Assembly (NCBI RefSeq): GCF_000149955.1
Contig: NC_030993.1
Coordinates: 1,397,048 to 1,461,047, forward strand
Source: Fusarium oxysporum f. sp. lycopersici 4287
Lineage: Eukaryota > Ascomycota > Sordariomycetes > Hypocreales > Nectriaceae
Direction: 5' to 3'
Length of the DNA stretch: 64,000 bases
The stretch's first letter is position 1. Each line of letters opens with the position of its first letter. Made by a program: the position numbers and the translations under genes. Under the pieces are notes generated by a model, which saw only the letters and a list, made by a program, of their open reading frames with translations, was not told the origin of the DNA and did no database searches. Shown here in pieces: positions 24,332 to 33,875 of this stretch.

Positions 24332-25151
24332 TCATTCTTGCTGGGTTCCGTTGACCAGGTTACCTTCTGGCACGATCGCCCAGTCTCTTACAGTGCCCTT
24401 CCAATCGCTGATGCGTACGTCCTTGATATCGACCGAAACAACTCTTACTTCCTCACCGGCTACAAAGCAGTTGCGGCCTCCATCCTCGACAGGTCCATTG
24501 TCCCGCTGGAAAGGCTGGGCTGCGGACTCATCGAAAGTATTGTTCTCCAGATGCTGGTCGCGGTAATATTTTTCCTCCTCTGTTCCGCTAGGCACTAGAC
24601 GAGCGGCACCTCCTATGGTTGCACTGATGCTAGAGAGTGCTGAGGTGTTGAGGTTCAAGAGGAGTGAGGCGAGACTCGATCGGTGCTCTGGCCCAGGAGA
24701 GCCACCAGACGGTCGGCGGCCGTGAGTAGGTGGTCGATGGGAGACCCCTGAAAATATTTTCAGTATGTTTAGATTTCATCAGTCTCGAACATGAAGATGC
24801 GACTTACAATCGTGGACAAGAAGGGATACATTGGGGTTGGCGACCAAGTTGGTGGTCTTCCGTGATGCCGGGTTCGTAGTCATGATGATGACGGGGTAGT
24901 TAGAGTAAGGTGACGAGGGAAGATATGTATAGTTCATTAGAGAGACGTGCGGTACGTTATCTGTGCATGTTGCCAAGTGAAGCTATATTGACTATCAGCC
25001 TTCGATCTGTGATGGGATTGTTGGTGGTGCGGGGAAGGTCTACAAATCGAGCATTGTCGAGGCATTGAACAACATCCGGCGGAAGCGTCGACGTCGTTTG
25101 CTTGTGGGTATCGCCCTGAGAAGCTTCGGAGTTGAGAGGTATTTGATCCAT
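24332..25151 (-). CDS. Split-barrel FMN-binding protein (pyridoxamine 5'-phosphate oxidase-like)
   Basis: Exons 25151..25044, 24982..24808 and 24747..24332 give 232 residues. Introns of 61 bp (unusual donor GTAGAC, acceptor TATAG) and 60 bp (GTAAGT..TTCAG) restore the conserved reading CLDNARF-LHLATC and LLVHDW-VSHRPPTH. The N-terminal half has the FMN split-barrel pattern: LHLATCTDNVPHVSLMNYTYLP, PVIIMTTNPASRKTTNLVANPNVSLLVHDW. The second half is SLASLLLNLNTSALSSISATIGG.ARLVPSGTEEEKYYRDQHLENN, then GEEVRVVSVDIKDVRISDWKG. This group is widespread in fungi (yeast Ylr456w/Ypr172w-like) and annotated as PNPOx-like; the true substrate is unknown. The conserved block begins near residue 25, and ATG at 25151 is the only in-frame ATG giving a sensible length. 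It is divergently arranged with the mccA gene starting 450 bp away. Confidence 0.85.
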
Positions 25152-25603
25152 GATATATTGGCTGAACGATGATTGATGATGCTGAGATCCAATACCTTGA
25201 GGTAGTGGAGGGGCTCGACTACCTTGCTGCACGGTACGTTCCGCAAATCCCGGTCACAGCATCTGCTGAGTCACCCATAACCGCGAGAATATGACGTAAT
25301 GACACTGGGCGTGCTTTCCCCAGAGTTCATTCGAGCTAAGCTTCTAAAGTTGTCGTCTGGGGAAGTACCTAGGTACCGGTTACTTGCGGCTCCTCACGGT
25401 CACGTCTGTCCTTGCCGACTTCAACCTTCAAAGCCGACGGCATAGCACATTCACGGCATTAGGGACGGCTCATCACCCGGGACGGAGATTTACAGTCGCT
25501 TTCCCTCCTTATTTATGTCAGAGAGAATCATTTTGAACTTCTGTCAAGTTGCATACTGCTCCTTGATTTCATACTGGGCGCTTCATTAACCCTATCGCTC
25601 ATC

Positions 25604-27900
25604 ATGCGTTCCACACTTCGCGCAAACCGTCGACTTCCTTTGAAGCCCCTCCCTCGTTTCCTCTCAACATCTGCTTCAAGCGCTTCTGTTTCTTCAGTGG
25701 CTTCTTCATCATCTGCACCAAAGCACACACCTATCAATTCTGTCCTTATCGCCAACCGTGGTGAGATCGCCATCCGTATCAACCGGACTGCTGAGCGCCT
25801 TGGCATTCGGGCTACAACCGTCTATACAGATGTTGACGCTGGTTCATGGCATGCTTCTTCGGGGTTCCAGTCTTTGGCGCTAGGTCCTGCAAACGCCTAT
25901 CTTGACGGTGAGAAAATCATTGCTCTAGCGAAGCAAAATGGCATCCAGGCACTCCATCCCGGCTATGGCTTCTTGTCCGAAAACTCCAAGTTCGCAGAGC
26001 GTTGCGAAGAGGAAGGCATCGTGTTTGTTGGACCACCCGCTACTGCCATGGCCGACATGGGACATAAGGCCCGCAGTAAAGAAATTATGACAGCTGCAAA
26101 TGTTCCCTGTGTGCCAGGGTATCATGGAGCAGACCAGGGCGAACAGGAACTCTTGGAGCATGCCAAAAACATCACTTTTCCGGTGCTCCTCAAGAGTGTA
26201 CGAGGAGGTGGAGGCAAGGGAATGCGAATCGTCCTGACTGAGGAGGAGTTCTTGACGCAACTCAGAAGTGCCCGTGCCGAAGCCAAGGCCTCATTTGGTG
26301 AAGGAGGCGAGGTCATGCTAGTGGAGAAGTACATCATTCGACCAAGGCACGTCGAAGTGCAAGTCTTTGCCGACAAATGGGGCAATACCGTCGCGCTAGG
26401 TGAGCGAGACTGCAGTGTTCAGCGTCGGCATCAAAAGATCCTCGAAGAATCCCCAGCTCCAGATCTAGATCTGGCAACTCGACACGATCTCTGGGATAAG
26501 GCGAGAAAAGCAGCCTCGGCAGTTGGTTATGTCGGCGCTGGCACTGTTGAGTTTATCCTCGACAAGGATACCAACAAATTCTATTTCATGGAAATGAACA
26601 CTCGACTACAAGTGGAGCATCCTGTCACGGAGATGGTGACTGGCCTGGATCTAGTCGAATGGCAATTCCGAGTTGCTGCAGGCGAAAAGCTTCCACTCTC
26701 CCAGGAAGAAGTGGAAGCACAGATGAACGAGAGGGGCGCCGCCATTGAAGCACGAATTTATGCCGAAAATCCTGAGAAGGGCTTTATTCCCGACTCCGGC
26801 AAATTAGTGAGAGCTTATCTCCCTACCGAATTGCAGAACGAGGATGTTCGCCTGGATTGGGGATTCCGATCTGGTAATACTATCTCTGAAGCATACGACG
26901 GCATGATCGCCAAACTTATCGTGCGAGGCGATACGAGAGAACGTGCTATCGCCAAATTGGAGAGCGTTCTACGCTCATACGAAATTGTTGGTGTTGCTAC
27001 AAATATCGAATTCCTCAAGCGGCTTTGTGAGACTGATGCCTTTGTGGCCGGAGATGTGGAAACGGGCTTCATCGACAAGTGGCGAGAGGAGCTTTTCAAA
27101 CCCCGACCTATCAAGAATGAAGTTGTCGCCCAAGCAGCCCTCGGGATGATCAACTTTGAACATCGAAATTCTGGACCCCATGGCTTGACACTTGGCTTTG
27201 GCGAGACTAACAACATCGGGGAACGAAAGCTGACCTTTAAAATCCTGGATGGGTATAGCAAGGAAGAGGGCGAGGTCGTCGAGGCCAGCGTGACACAGAC
27301 AGGTCATAACCTTTACAACGTTGCTGTCCACCGAAAAGGTGACGAGACACCCCAAGTGTTCACAAATATTGCCTGCCAGCCCGAGCCAGAAGGTGAAGTG
27401 ATGAAACTCGAGTCATACTTCCCCCTTGAGCGCATTCAATCCTCCGTCGTCCCTCAACACACAGACAATGACACAAAGGTTACTGTTTTCCAGCATGGCG
27501 TGAAAACAGATCTTGTCCTTCTACCGCCCAAGTGGTACGAGAAGGCTCTTGGGCTCAAGGAGTCAAGCGCCTCAGTTGCAGCGCCGATGCCCTGCAAGAT
27601 ATTGAAGAACGAGGTAGTGGAGGGTCAAATTGTGCAAAAGGGAGCACCACTTGTGGTGTAAGTTGACCATTTCGATATGCAGAATAAGCTAACAAGCTCT
27701 CAGAATTGAGTCAATGAAGATGGAAACTATTATCCGGTCGCCGCAGGATGGCATAATTAAGAAGCTTGCACATAAAGAAGGGGTAAGTTCCTATGGCATT
27801 CCTCTCTGATATCTCATCTAACGTCATGCAGGATATTTGCAAGGCTGGCACGGTACTTGTACTATTTGAAGAGGGCGAAACAAAGGACGGAGAGTCATGA
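25604..27900 (+). CDS. mccA: 3-methylcrotonyl-CoA carboxylase, biotin-containing alpha subunit
   Basis: Exons 25604..27657, 27704..27782 and 27832..27900 encode 733 residues. The first ~40 residues are Arg/Ser/Leu-rich without acids, a typical mitochondrial targeting sequence. Then follows the biotin carboxylase domain: LIANRGEIAIRI (48-59), ATP-grasp glycine loop VRGGGGKGM (199-207), and the substrate/metal segment FMEMNTRLQVEHPVTE (328-343). The C-terminal biotinyl domain has ESMKMET with the biotinylated Lys at about 690, encoded just after intron 1. Length, order and the lack of a carboxyltransferase domain separate it from pyruvate or acetyl-CoA carboxylase; propionyl-CoA carboxylase alpha is less likely in fungi. 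It acts in mitochondrial leucine breakdown together with a beta subunit that is not in this window. Introns of 46 and 49 bp split only the last 50 residues. Confidence 0.94.
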
Positions 27901-28228
27901 ATGATATTGGATACCATGATGAATGAATTTGGCGTTATTTAAAGGAGATTGAATGATACGCTACGTATTAACTAGAAATGCACTTGATCCCCTCATGGTC
28001 CCCTCCCAGTCGTTGGGCCTGTTCCACTTCATCAAATATGTAGAGAATTAATCTCCAATGTCAAAACATGCATACGCCTAGACACCAATAGCTCCATTAA
28101 CTGAAATCATGAATCATGCTATGCCCGAAACTGTATCCCATAGTAAGCCAAAGAACATATACCCTGAACCCAAGGTCGGTATGAGGTAGGGTCTGTCGTC
28201 GTCCTGGCAGAAATGTTATGCCATATGG

Positions 28229-29315
28229 TTATCTTGTGTGCATCTTTATGTACTCCAAGGGTAGATATCGAGAAAGTTTTGATTGCTTAGCCGCTTGACG
28301 TATCCGTTTCCACCAGTCTTCGAGACGTGACTGGAATTTTGGGTCGTCGGGCGAAGTATACGTAGTAAGCTTGTTGAGAAGATCCTGAAAGAGATGTCAA
28401 CAGAGCGTTTGAGCATAGCACGTCATTCAAGTGACTTACCTCCTCCAGGGCCAGTGTGATGAATCCCATGACGAATGCCACCCAAGCAAGAGTCCCCTTC
28501 GTACTTAAGAATTGGTTGCCCCCCCGGAATTCAACCGTGCCAGTACATTTCCCTGTCTTGGGGTTTGGGAAAATGTTCTGGAAGTTCCATAGCACGTATC
28601 GGTTCCCCTGCATATAGTAGCACAAATCCGCTTCGGATGTCGTTGACTTGATTTCTGATGCGACTTGGAGAAGTGAGCCCTTGCTCTTACCGAATCGTAT
28701 CAGCGTTTCACGCAACCCAGAACCCATGCTTTGACTGTTTGGCCGACAGTACTGATTTTCTCGGCGGGCTTTGGGGAGGACAGCTGCCACAAATTCTTCA
28801 TAAACAGCAGATGCAAACGCAATCTTCTTGAGGCCACGTAGGGAGAACTTGTTCTGACCAGAGACGGGAGTGACATGGACGTGGCCGCCGCAGGAGATAT
28901 CGCGTTGGGGACTGAAGTGTACACGCATCGCTTCCCAAAAGTCGCCAAGTATGCCGCTGACATGTTGTTTGGTATCTAGACGAGGGGAAACGACTTCCAT
29001 GCAGACTAGGATCCCCTGTTAGTGAACAAACTAAACGGTTCGCTGGTTTCATGGTGAAGAGAATGACATACCCATGGGACGCTCTCTCTTCAAAGATCCA
29101 TCTCTAGTGACGAACCATTTACCACCGTAGTACTCCGGATGCTTGCTGTATTTTGAACAGTCATCGTGCACAGCTTCGATGTTACGGTTCCGTAGCTTCT
29201 GTGCTAATTGCCGATACCAGTCGACATTGGTAAAGCTATCAGCACCACCGTAAGGCTTTACCACAGCCTCGATCTCCACGCCGAAGTTGTAATGCCTGAG
29301 CTTTGATACCGTCAT
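28229..29315 (-). CDS. Putative amidoligase (COOH-NH2 ligase-like) enzyme
   Basis: Exons 29315..29072, 29005..28440 and 28384..28229 give 321 residues (introns 66 and 55 bp). The start ATG is followed by the conserved opening RHYNFGVEIEAV (7-18); FGVEIE is the signature first strand of the amidoligase_2 family, distantly related to glutamine synthetase and gamma-glutamylcysteine ligase. Further family features are a DGSLK..P segment, CMEVVSPRL (83-91), the metal-site-like CGGHVHVTP (120-128, His123/His125), and FRGGNQFLSTKGTLAWVAFVMGFI near the C-terminus. The C-terminal exon reads DLLNKLTTYTSP..., and the product ends at a TAA 28229-28231. Bacterial members often lie in peptide-modification or cell-wall gene sets. 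Fungal members are common but uncharacterised, so the substrate is unknown. Confidence 0.85.
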
Positions 29316-30371
29316 GATCGACAAGATGTAAGAAGTGCTTAGGGACTCGAAAAAGAAAGAATGGTAGAATTGGCTGGGGTCGGGTTGAAGGTGGCGGATT
29401 TGGCCATGCAGCTTGTATAAGACAACCACCTCGGTTTTTGAATAATCACCTTGCTGCAGAGAGGGAGTCGTACTACATGAAGGTGATCACCCGTTTCCTG
29501 ATGCGCTTGTGCCTTGTTCAAAACGTTTGGATACGGCCGCGTGCTTTACCCAAACACAACCACAGAATCGTCAGCTGTTGGCTCTCAACTTTTTGTCAGT
29601 AACACGCTCGCTCGCCTAACCTGAGCTGTCATTGTCACATCTCAAAATTGTCGCCTCACTTTCAGGTTAAGTACAGCAAAAACCTTTCTGGCCTCGAATG
29701 GCGGTGCGGATGCATGGTTTGGCGGGAGCTGTCGTTGTGGATCTGGCCGGGGGCTCCGGGGGGAAATGCCGGAAGACCGGGGGCACGGTGCGGAGCCCAA
29801 CAAGGAAATGGAGGCGGGCTGGGCCGTCTCATAGCGTCTGAATATTCTGAGGCTATCAAACGAGGCCTGTTTTTGCCTGTCATTGTAAAGGCCCAGACAG
29901 TCGGTATTCACAAAAATGTAACCGCGTCTACCCTGCAAAGTTCGCTTGCCAGGTACCTTGCGAGTCTTCCCAACGTGGGACGCAACAATTGGCCATGAGT
30001 TGGCGTCTCCTCTTGTGAAAATCTGACTCATTTGCTGCCCAACGTGACAATAAGGCCCAGTCGGTGACTTGCACAACCTAGCCCACTCCGCCCATTGAGC
30101 GCTGCTGGCGCTGAGCACAGCTACTGTACGTAAGTTAGTTTATGCTTTAGTCAGGTCGACGTGGACATTATCCGACGTCATCTGTAAGTAAATTATTAGC
30201 ACAATTCGTAGACAACACCATTTCCTCTTCTCCCCTTGCGTTTGGTTTGTGATGCTGACCCCCCAAGATAAGAATTGGTTTCATCTAAAACACAACCAAA
30301 CATACACACTTTTTTCCCCTGCACCTCGCCATCGGATACACGGAGCTTGCTGCCCCCGACAGATCTCCAGC
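29316..30371. other. Divergent intergenic region with an imperfect palindrome
   Basis: Separates the amidoligase (-) and GGCT-like (+) genes. G-rich around 29740-29830. Contains the palindrome listed separately. Frames crossing it on both strands show no family signal. 30190-30371 carries a CAAACATACACAC-type leader for the + strand gene. Confidence 0.5.
29825..29862. repeat. Imperfect palindrome centred on GAATATTC
   Basis: Centre at 29843/29844. Fifteen of nineteen base pairs are complementary from 29825-29843 to 29844-29862, including the perfect inner GAATATTC and the outer ATAGC/GCTAT arms. Because of it the two strands translate to nearly the same peptide in opposite directions. Could be a protein-binding site or a chance/decayed inverted repeat. 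Confidence 0.6.
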
Positions 30372-31478
30372 ATGAATTTATCTGCAGATGAGGCTCAGGC
30401 CGACACCGGCCAGCCGCTCACCAAATACTACTTTGCCTATGGTAGTAATCTTCATCTACAGCAGATGAAACGAAGATGTCCTGGAAGCAAATTCATCGGC
30501 TCTGGGAAGCTGGCAGATCATCGTTGGCAGATCAACGAGCGTGGATACGCCAATGTTATCGAGTCGCAAGGTCATTGGGTTGAAGGCCTTGTTTATGAGA
30601 TCAATCCCCGCGATGAGGCTCGTCTTGATATCAATGAAGGTGTTTCCAAGGACGCATACCAAAAGAAGTACATGACTGTTACGCTACGGCGTGCCGAAGC
30701 CGCCTTATATCGCCGACCTGTGTCTTGGATTGTCAACAATGGTGGCCCAGACCACGCACGAGTCCTTGCCCAGCAAGGGGAAGGGCAGAGGAAGGCCATC
30801 AACCACAAGCCACATTTGGAACAGAACATCTTGGTATACATAAGTCCAAGATACATTGTCGATAGCGAGCCAAAGGAGGAGTATATCAACAGAATCAATT
30901 CAGGCATTGTTGATGCCACATCCTTAGGGGTCACCAATGATTATATCAGCAACTGTGTTCGACCTTTCATTCCAGCACCGACTGGCCAGACCTCAGGAGA
31001 CAAAGAGGCAACTGGGCCTGCGAAAGCTACCGCACCGCCGAAGCCAAAAGTTGTGAGAAAAGTTCCGAATCCCGCAAAAAAGGTGAAGCAACCTGCCCGC
31101 GAGGTCAAGCGAGCAACTCCTCCCAGAGGGAGAGAATTATCACCGCCTAACAACAGGACACCTGGCCAAAGACCTCTGCACTTTCAACCTCAGGTGGTTC
31201 AAGGTCAGCGCTTGACCAGGAACGCCGCATCGAATGTGCCTGAGAGGCTCGGGCGGCCTTCACAGTCACGGTCATCAGCACCACCACTTCCCCCAAGGCC
31301 ACTCGCGCCACATTACCCCGGAAACACTCTACAGGTTCCTGTTTCTGGTCGGCGGCGACCTGCATCAGAAGTTGGCGCCCCACCACCGCCTCTACCTCCT
31401 CGGCCAACCCGCCGAGTTCGCAGTATACCGGTAATCGTTACTCATCAGGAAGGTTATGGTGGTTATTGGTATCGATAA
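30372..31478 (+). CDS. Gamma-glutamylcyclotransferase-like protein with proline-rich tail
   Basis: Single exon, 368 residues from ATG at 30372; an earlier in-frame ATG at 30252 would add 40 residues without family character. The N-terminal 190 residues follow the gamma-glutamyl cyclotransferase fold. They show FAYGSNL (21-27, the substrate-holding YGSNL loop), GLVYEINPRDEARLDINEGV with the expected catalytic Glu at 89, and YISPRYI...EPKEEYINRINSGI and NDYISNCVRPFIP near the end of the domain. These enzymes release 5-oxoproline from gamma-glutamyl peptides. From about residue 200 the protein becomes a basic, Pro/Arg/Lys-rich tail with several SH3-ligand-like PPLPPRP motifs. That tail is not part of classical GGCTs and suggests a tethered or protein-interaction role. 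No signal peptide. Confidence 0.85.
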   Translation: MNLSADEAQADTGQPLTKYYFAYGSNLHLQQMKRRCPGSKFIGSGKLADHRWQINERGYANVIESQGHWVEGLVYEINPRDEARLDINEGVSKDAYQKKYMTVTLRRAEAALYRRPVSWIVNNGGPDHARVLAQQGEGQRKAINHKPHLEQNILVYISPRYIVDSEPKEEYINRINSGIVDATSLGVTNDYISNCVRPFIPAPTGQTSGDKEATGPAKATAPPKPKVVRKVPNPAKKVKQPAREVKRATPPRGRELSPPNNRTPGQRPLHFQPQVVQGQRLTRNAASNVPERLGRPSQSRSSAPPLPPRPLAPHYPGNTLQVPVSGRRRPASEVGAPPPPLPPRPTRRVRSIPVIVTHQEGYGGYWYR

Positions 31479-31707
31479 AAGCATTTCTAGCCCAATTTCC
31501 TTAAAATACCCAAATATGATATCCTTCAGACAATAAAAGTAGCATACGTGCGTTTTATTCTTCTCCAGTTATCGTTTTATCTTTTTAATGCTGTTGTCTC
31601 TGTTTGCTGACTTCTACGCCTTACAAGAACACAATTTCATAAAACAAGGACTAATATCTTTGTCTGCTTGATGCCGATATGACAGATCCAGCTGGCCCTA
31701 AGACATG

Positions 31708-33025
31708 TCAGAGCTTAAAAGGGTGTGGAGAATACCTGTACTCACTCCTTGAACTTGATGCTCTTGATGAGCTTCGACTGGTTCCTTGAGAAGTTGGCGT
31801 ATTATTCCATAGGAAACTCATTATTGTTGGGCCCTGGAGCACATCCCCACCAGAGTTGGTGACGAGAACTGTGGGTTTAACAATTGCTTTCAGCCCGAGC
31901 TTTCTACCACCCTCGACTCTCTCGACGAAAAGCCCGGGAGCTATATCAAAGAGATATATGACACCGCGGCGTGCTTGAGAAGCTGCCTTTGTTCCACTCA
32001 AGTCAAGAATTGCTCCTCCATTCGCCAGATTCAAGCATTGGTAAACCTCCAACCTCGTCGCAGCTGTGCGAGCAGGCCACTTCAATGAAAATACACTGGG
32101 CGCCAGGTGAAGCTGATGAGCGAGATCTGCTGCAGGTTCTACAATGCTTCGACGAACAGAACTATGCAGTTCAGCGGGAGGACTTTTCGGGGCAATTATT
32201 GAGAGTAAAGTTGTCAGATCGTCAACAACAAAATTCAGAAATCTTTGCCGGCGCGTTCTGAAAGATGGTTGGTGAGTCAAGGCAGTCAGTGTCTCGCTTC
32301 TCCATTCCCTACAATGAGCTGTATCTTGTGTGATGTCAGCAGCTTGATATATATATCACGCCCTGGGATTAAGACAAACCTCTTGGCAGTCGGGACATAG
32401 TATTCTCGAGATCATCAACCCATCTCGACGTTCCGTCACCTTCCGTATCATCGAGAGGACAATAAAAGGACTTTGAGAACAGAGTAACGTGGAGATAGTT
32501 CATGATGACCCCAGTGATGTGAAATTCGTCAGACTGCGTAACATTCAAGCATCGTCTTGACTGTTCCCTGAGAAGAGAAACGAGTCGCAGCCCTTCTGGA
32601 GAGGATGCTCTGGCAGCAAGGCGGCCAATTTCCAGATCCTCAATAGCATATGCAGCACGGTTTTCAACCCAGCGCTGGACATTCCCAACTAGGATCTTGT
32701 AGGCTTCTCTAGCCTCTGCTTCTGTGATATCTCTTCTCCTAGGTTGTAGACGAAAGATCTGATCCTGAGCCTCTGCGAGCTGCCGCTGGGTGACCGCAAG
32801 TTGTCTTCTGAGAGTTTCCGCCTCTACTGCAAGCTGGCCCTTTTCTGATTCCCGATTCTCAATCTCCTGTTGCCTGGAGTCCAATACATTCTCCGTGAAG
32901 CGGCGCAAATGGGTCTCGCTGGCCAGTTTGTCCTTAAGTGCGGGAGTCTGTGGGGATCCTTGTTTCGTCGTATGGTCTTCCGCTTGCTTCTGGCTATTTT
33001 CATGACGAGCCGTCTCCGGATCCAT
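31708..33025 (-). CDS. Unrecognised coiled-coil protein
   Basis: Exons 33025..32380 and 32318..31708 give 418 residues. The 61-bp intron (donor GTTTGT, branch GCTGAC, acceptor ATACAG) links the two frames as MSRLPRA-HCREWRSETLTALT. A shorter 37-bp alternative using acceptor ATCAAG is also in frame but too short for a fungal intron. Residues about 1-45 are polar. Residues 45-95 form a heptad-rich coiled coil (QQEIENRESEKGQLAVEAETLRRQ type). Then come a helical block with W/Y/R residues (VGNVQRWVENRAAYAIEDLEIGRLA) and a C-terminal region with alternating hydrophobics and a Ser/Arg-rich end (SRSSSRASSSRSEYRYS). No domain is recognised. The gene is divergent from the Hsp70-like gene, sharing an 850-bp promoter region, which hints at co-regulation but proves nothing. 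Confidence 0.72.
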
Positions 33026-33875
33026 GATGACGGATTGCTGTGTTCAGAGTTATTGTGTATAACAGCCCAATGATGAAGATGAGTCTGTCAGTGTCGCACG
33101 TGCAAATCGTTAAGCGACAGAGGTTGACCAGTAATCCGCTAGATTGGTTCTATCCGTCTGGTAAGTCGAATCAAAGGCAACACATCAAGGTCATCTTACA
33201 GGGTACCACCAATGGGCGTCAAGACTCCTTGGAAAAGAACTCAATACTCGCAGCCTCACATTGCGGTTGGACCCAAGCATGGTTTCGTTTAGGCGCCAGG
33301 TGATGGGTACCTAATGCATTCGGAAGTCTTCCAGCTGTACGACATCAAAAGTCGGTCTCGTCTTAGGCCGCTTAGGCGGCCACTGCATGCTCCACTGCCT
33401 GGATTTACCAGGGTTACAGTCATTCGTAGCTGCGCCGAGTTTCTGTTCAAGGCCAAGTCTGCAGTGCCCAAACCCCATCCACCCACTCGATTGAAAGCCC
33501 TGACGAGGCCGAAGTTGGTGGTCAAAGTGGTGGTCATTGCTCCATAACTGGTCGGTGAGGATGAGCGAGGCCCAAAGAACCCCAGGCCCACACAACAAAT
33601 GAGGCCTGAAGAGTCAGATTGAATGGTTGACCACGTCCAGAATCACAGACAGATCCTCGGGTGCTGGCGAAGAATGTTCCGTCGCCCTGCTGGTTTCTAT
33701 CGTAACCAATTGGGAGTCGACATGAGTGAATTCTGGGGCAAGTCCCATTTTCACGAATGAGCTTTTGGGTAGAGTAGTTCCATATCTCGTACATCACTAG
33801 ATCATGCCTGACTGTTCCACCACAAATAGTTGACAATGAAACAATCATAGGAAGCCTTTAGGAAGTAGTTTGGTC
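33026..33875. other. Shared promoter region between coiled-coil gene and Hsp70-like gene
   Basis: 850 bp between two divergent start codons. A short inverted pair (CCGCTTAGGCGG) is seen at 33369-33380. No gene is supported; frames on both strands lack domains. A few GAA/TTC triplets occur, but I cannot call a clear heat-shock element. Confidence 0.5.

Noticed and set aside
29642..30118. 158-codon minus-strand and 116-codon plus-strand frames crossing the palindrome
   Set aside because: Their similar peptides arise from the palindrome itself, not from coding conservation.
32343..32379. 37-bp alternative intron in the coiled-coil gene
   Set aside because: Too short for a fungal spliceosomal intron; the 61-bp version has a proper branch point (GCTGAC) and acceptor.
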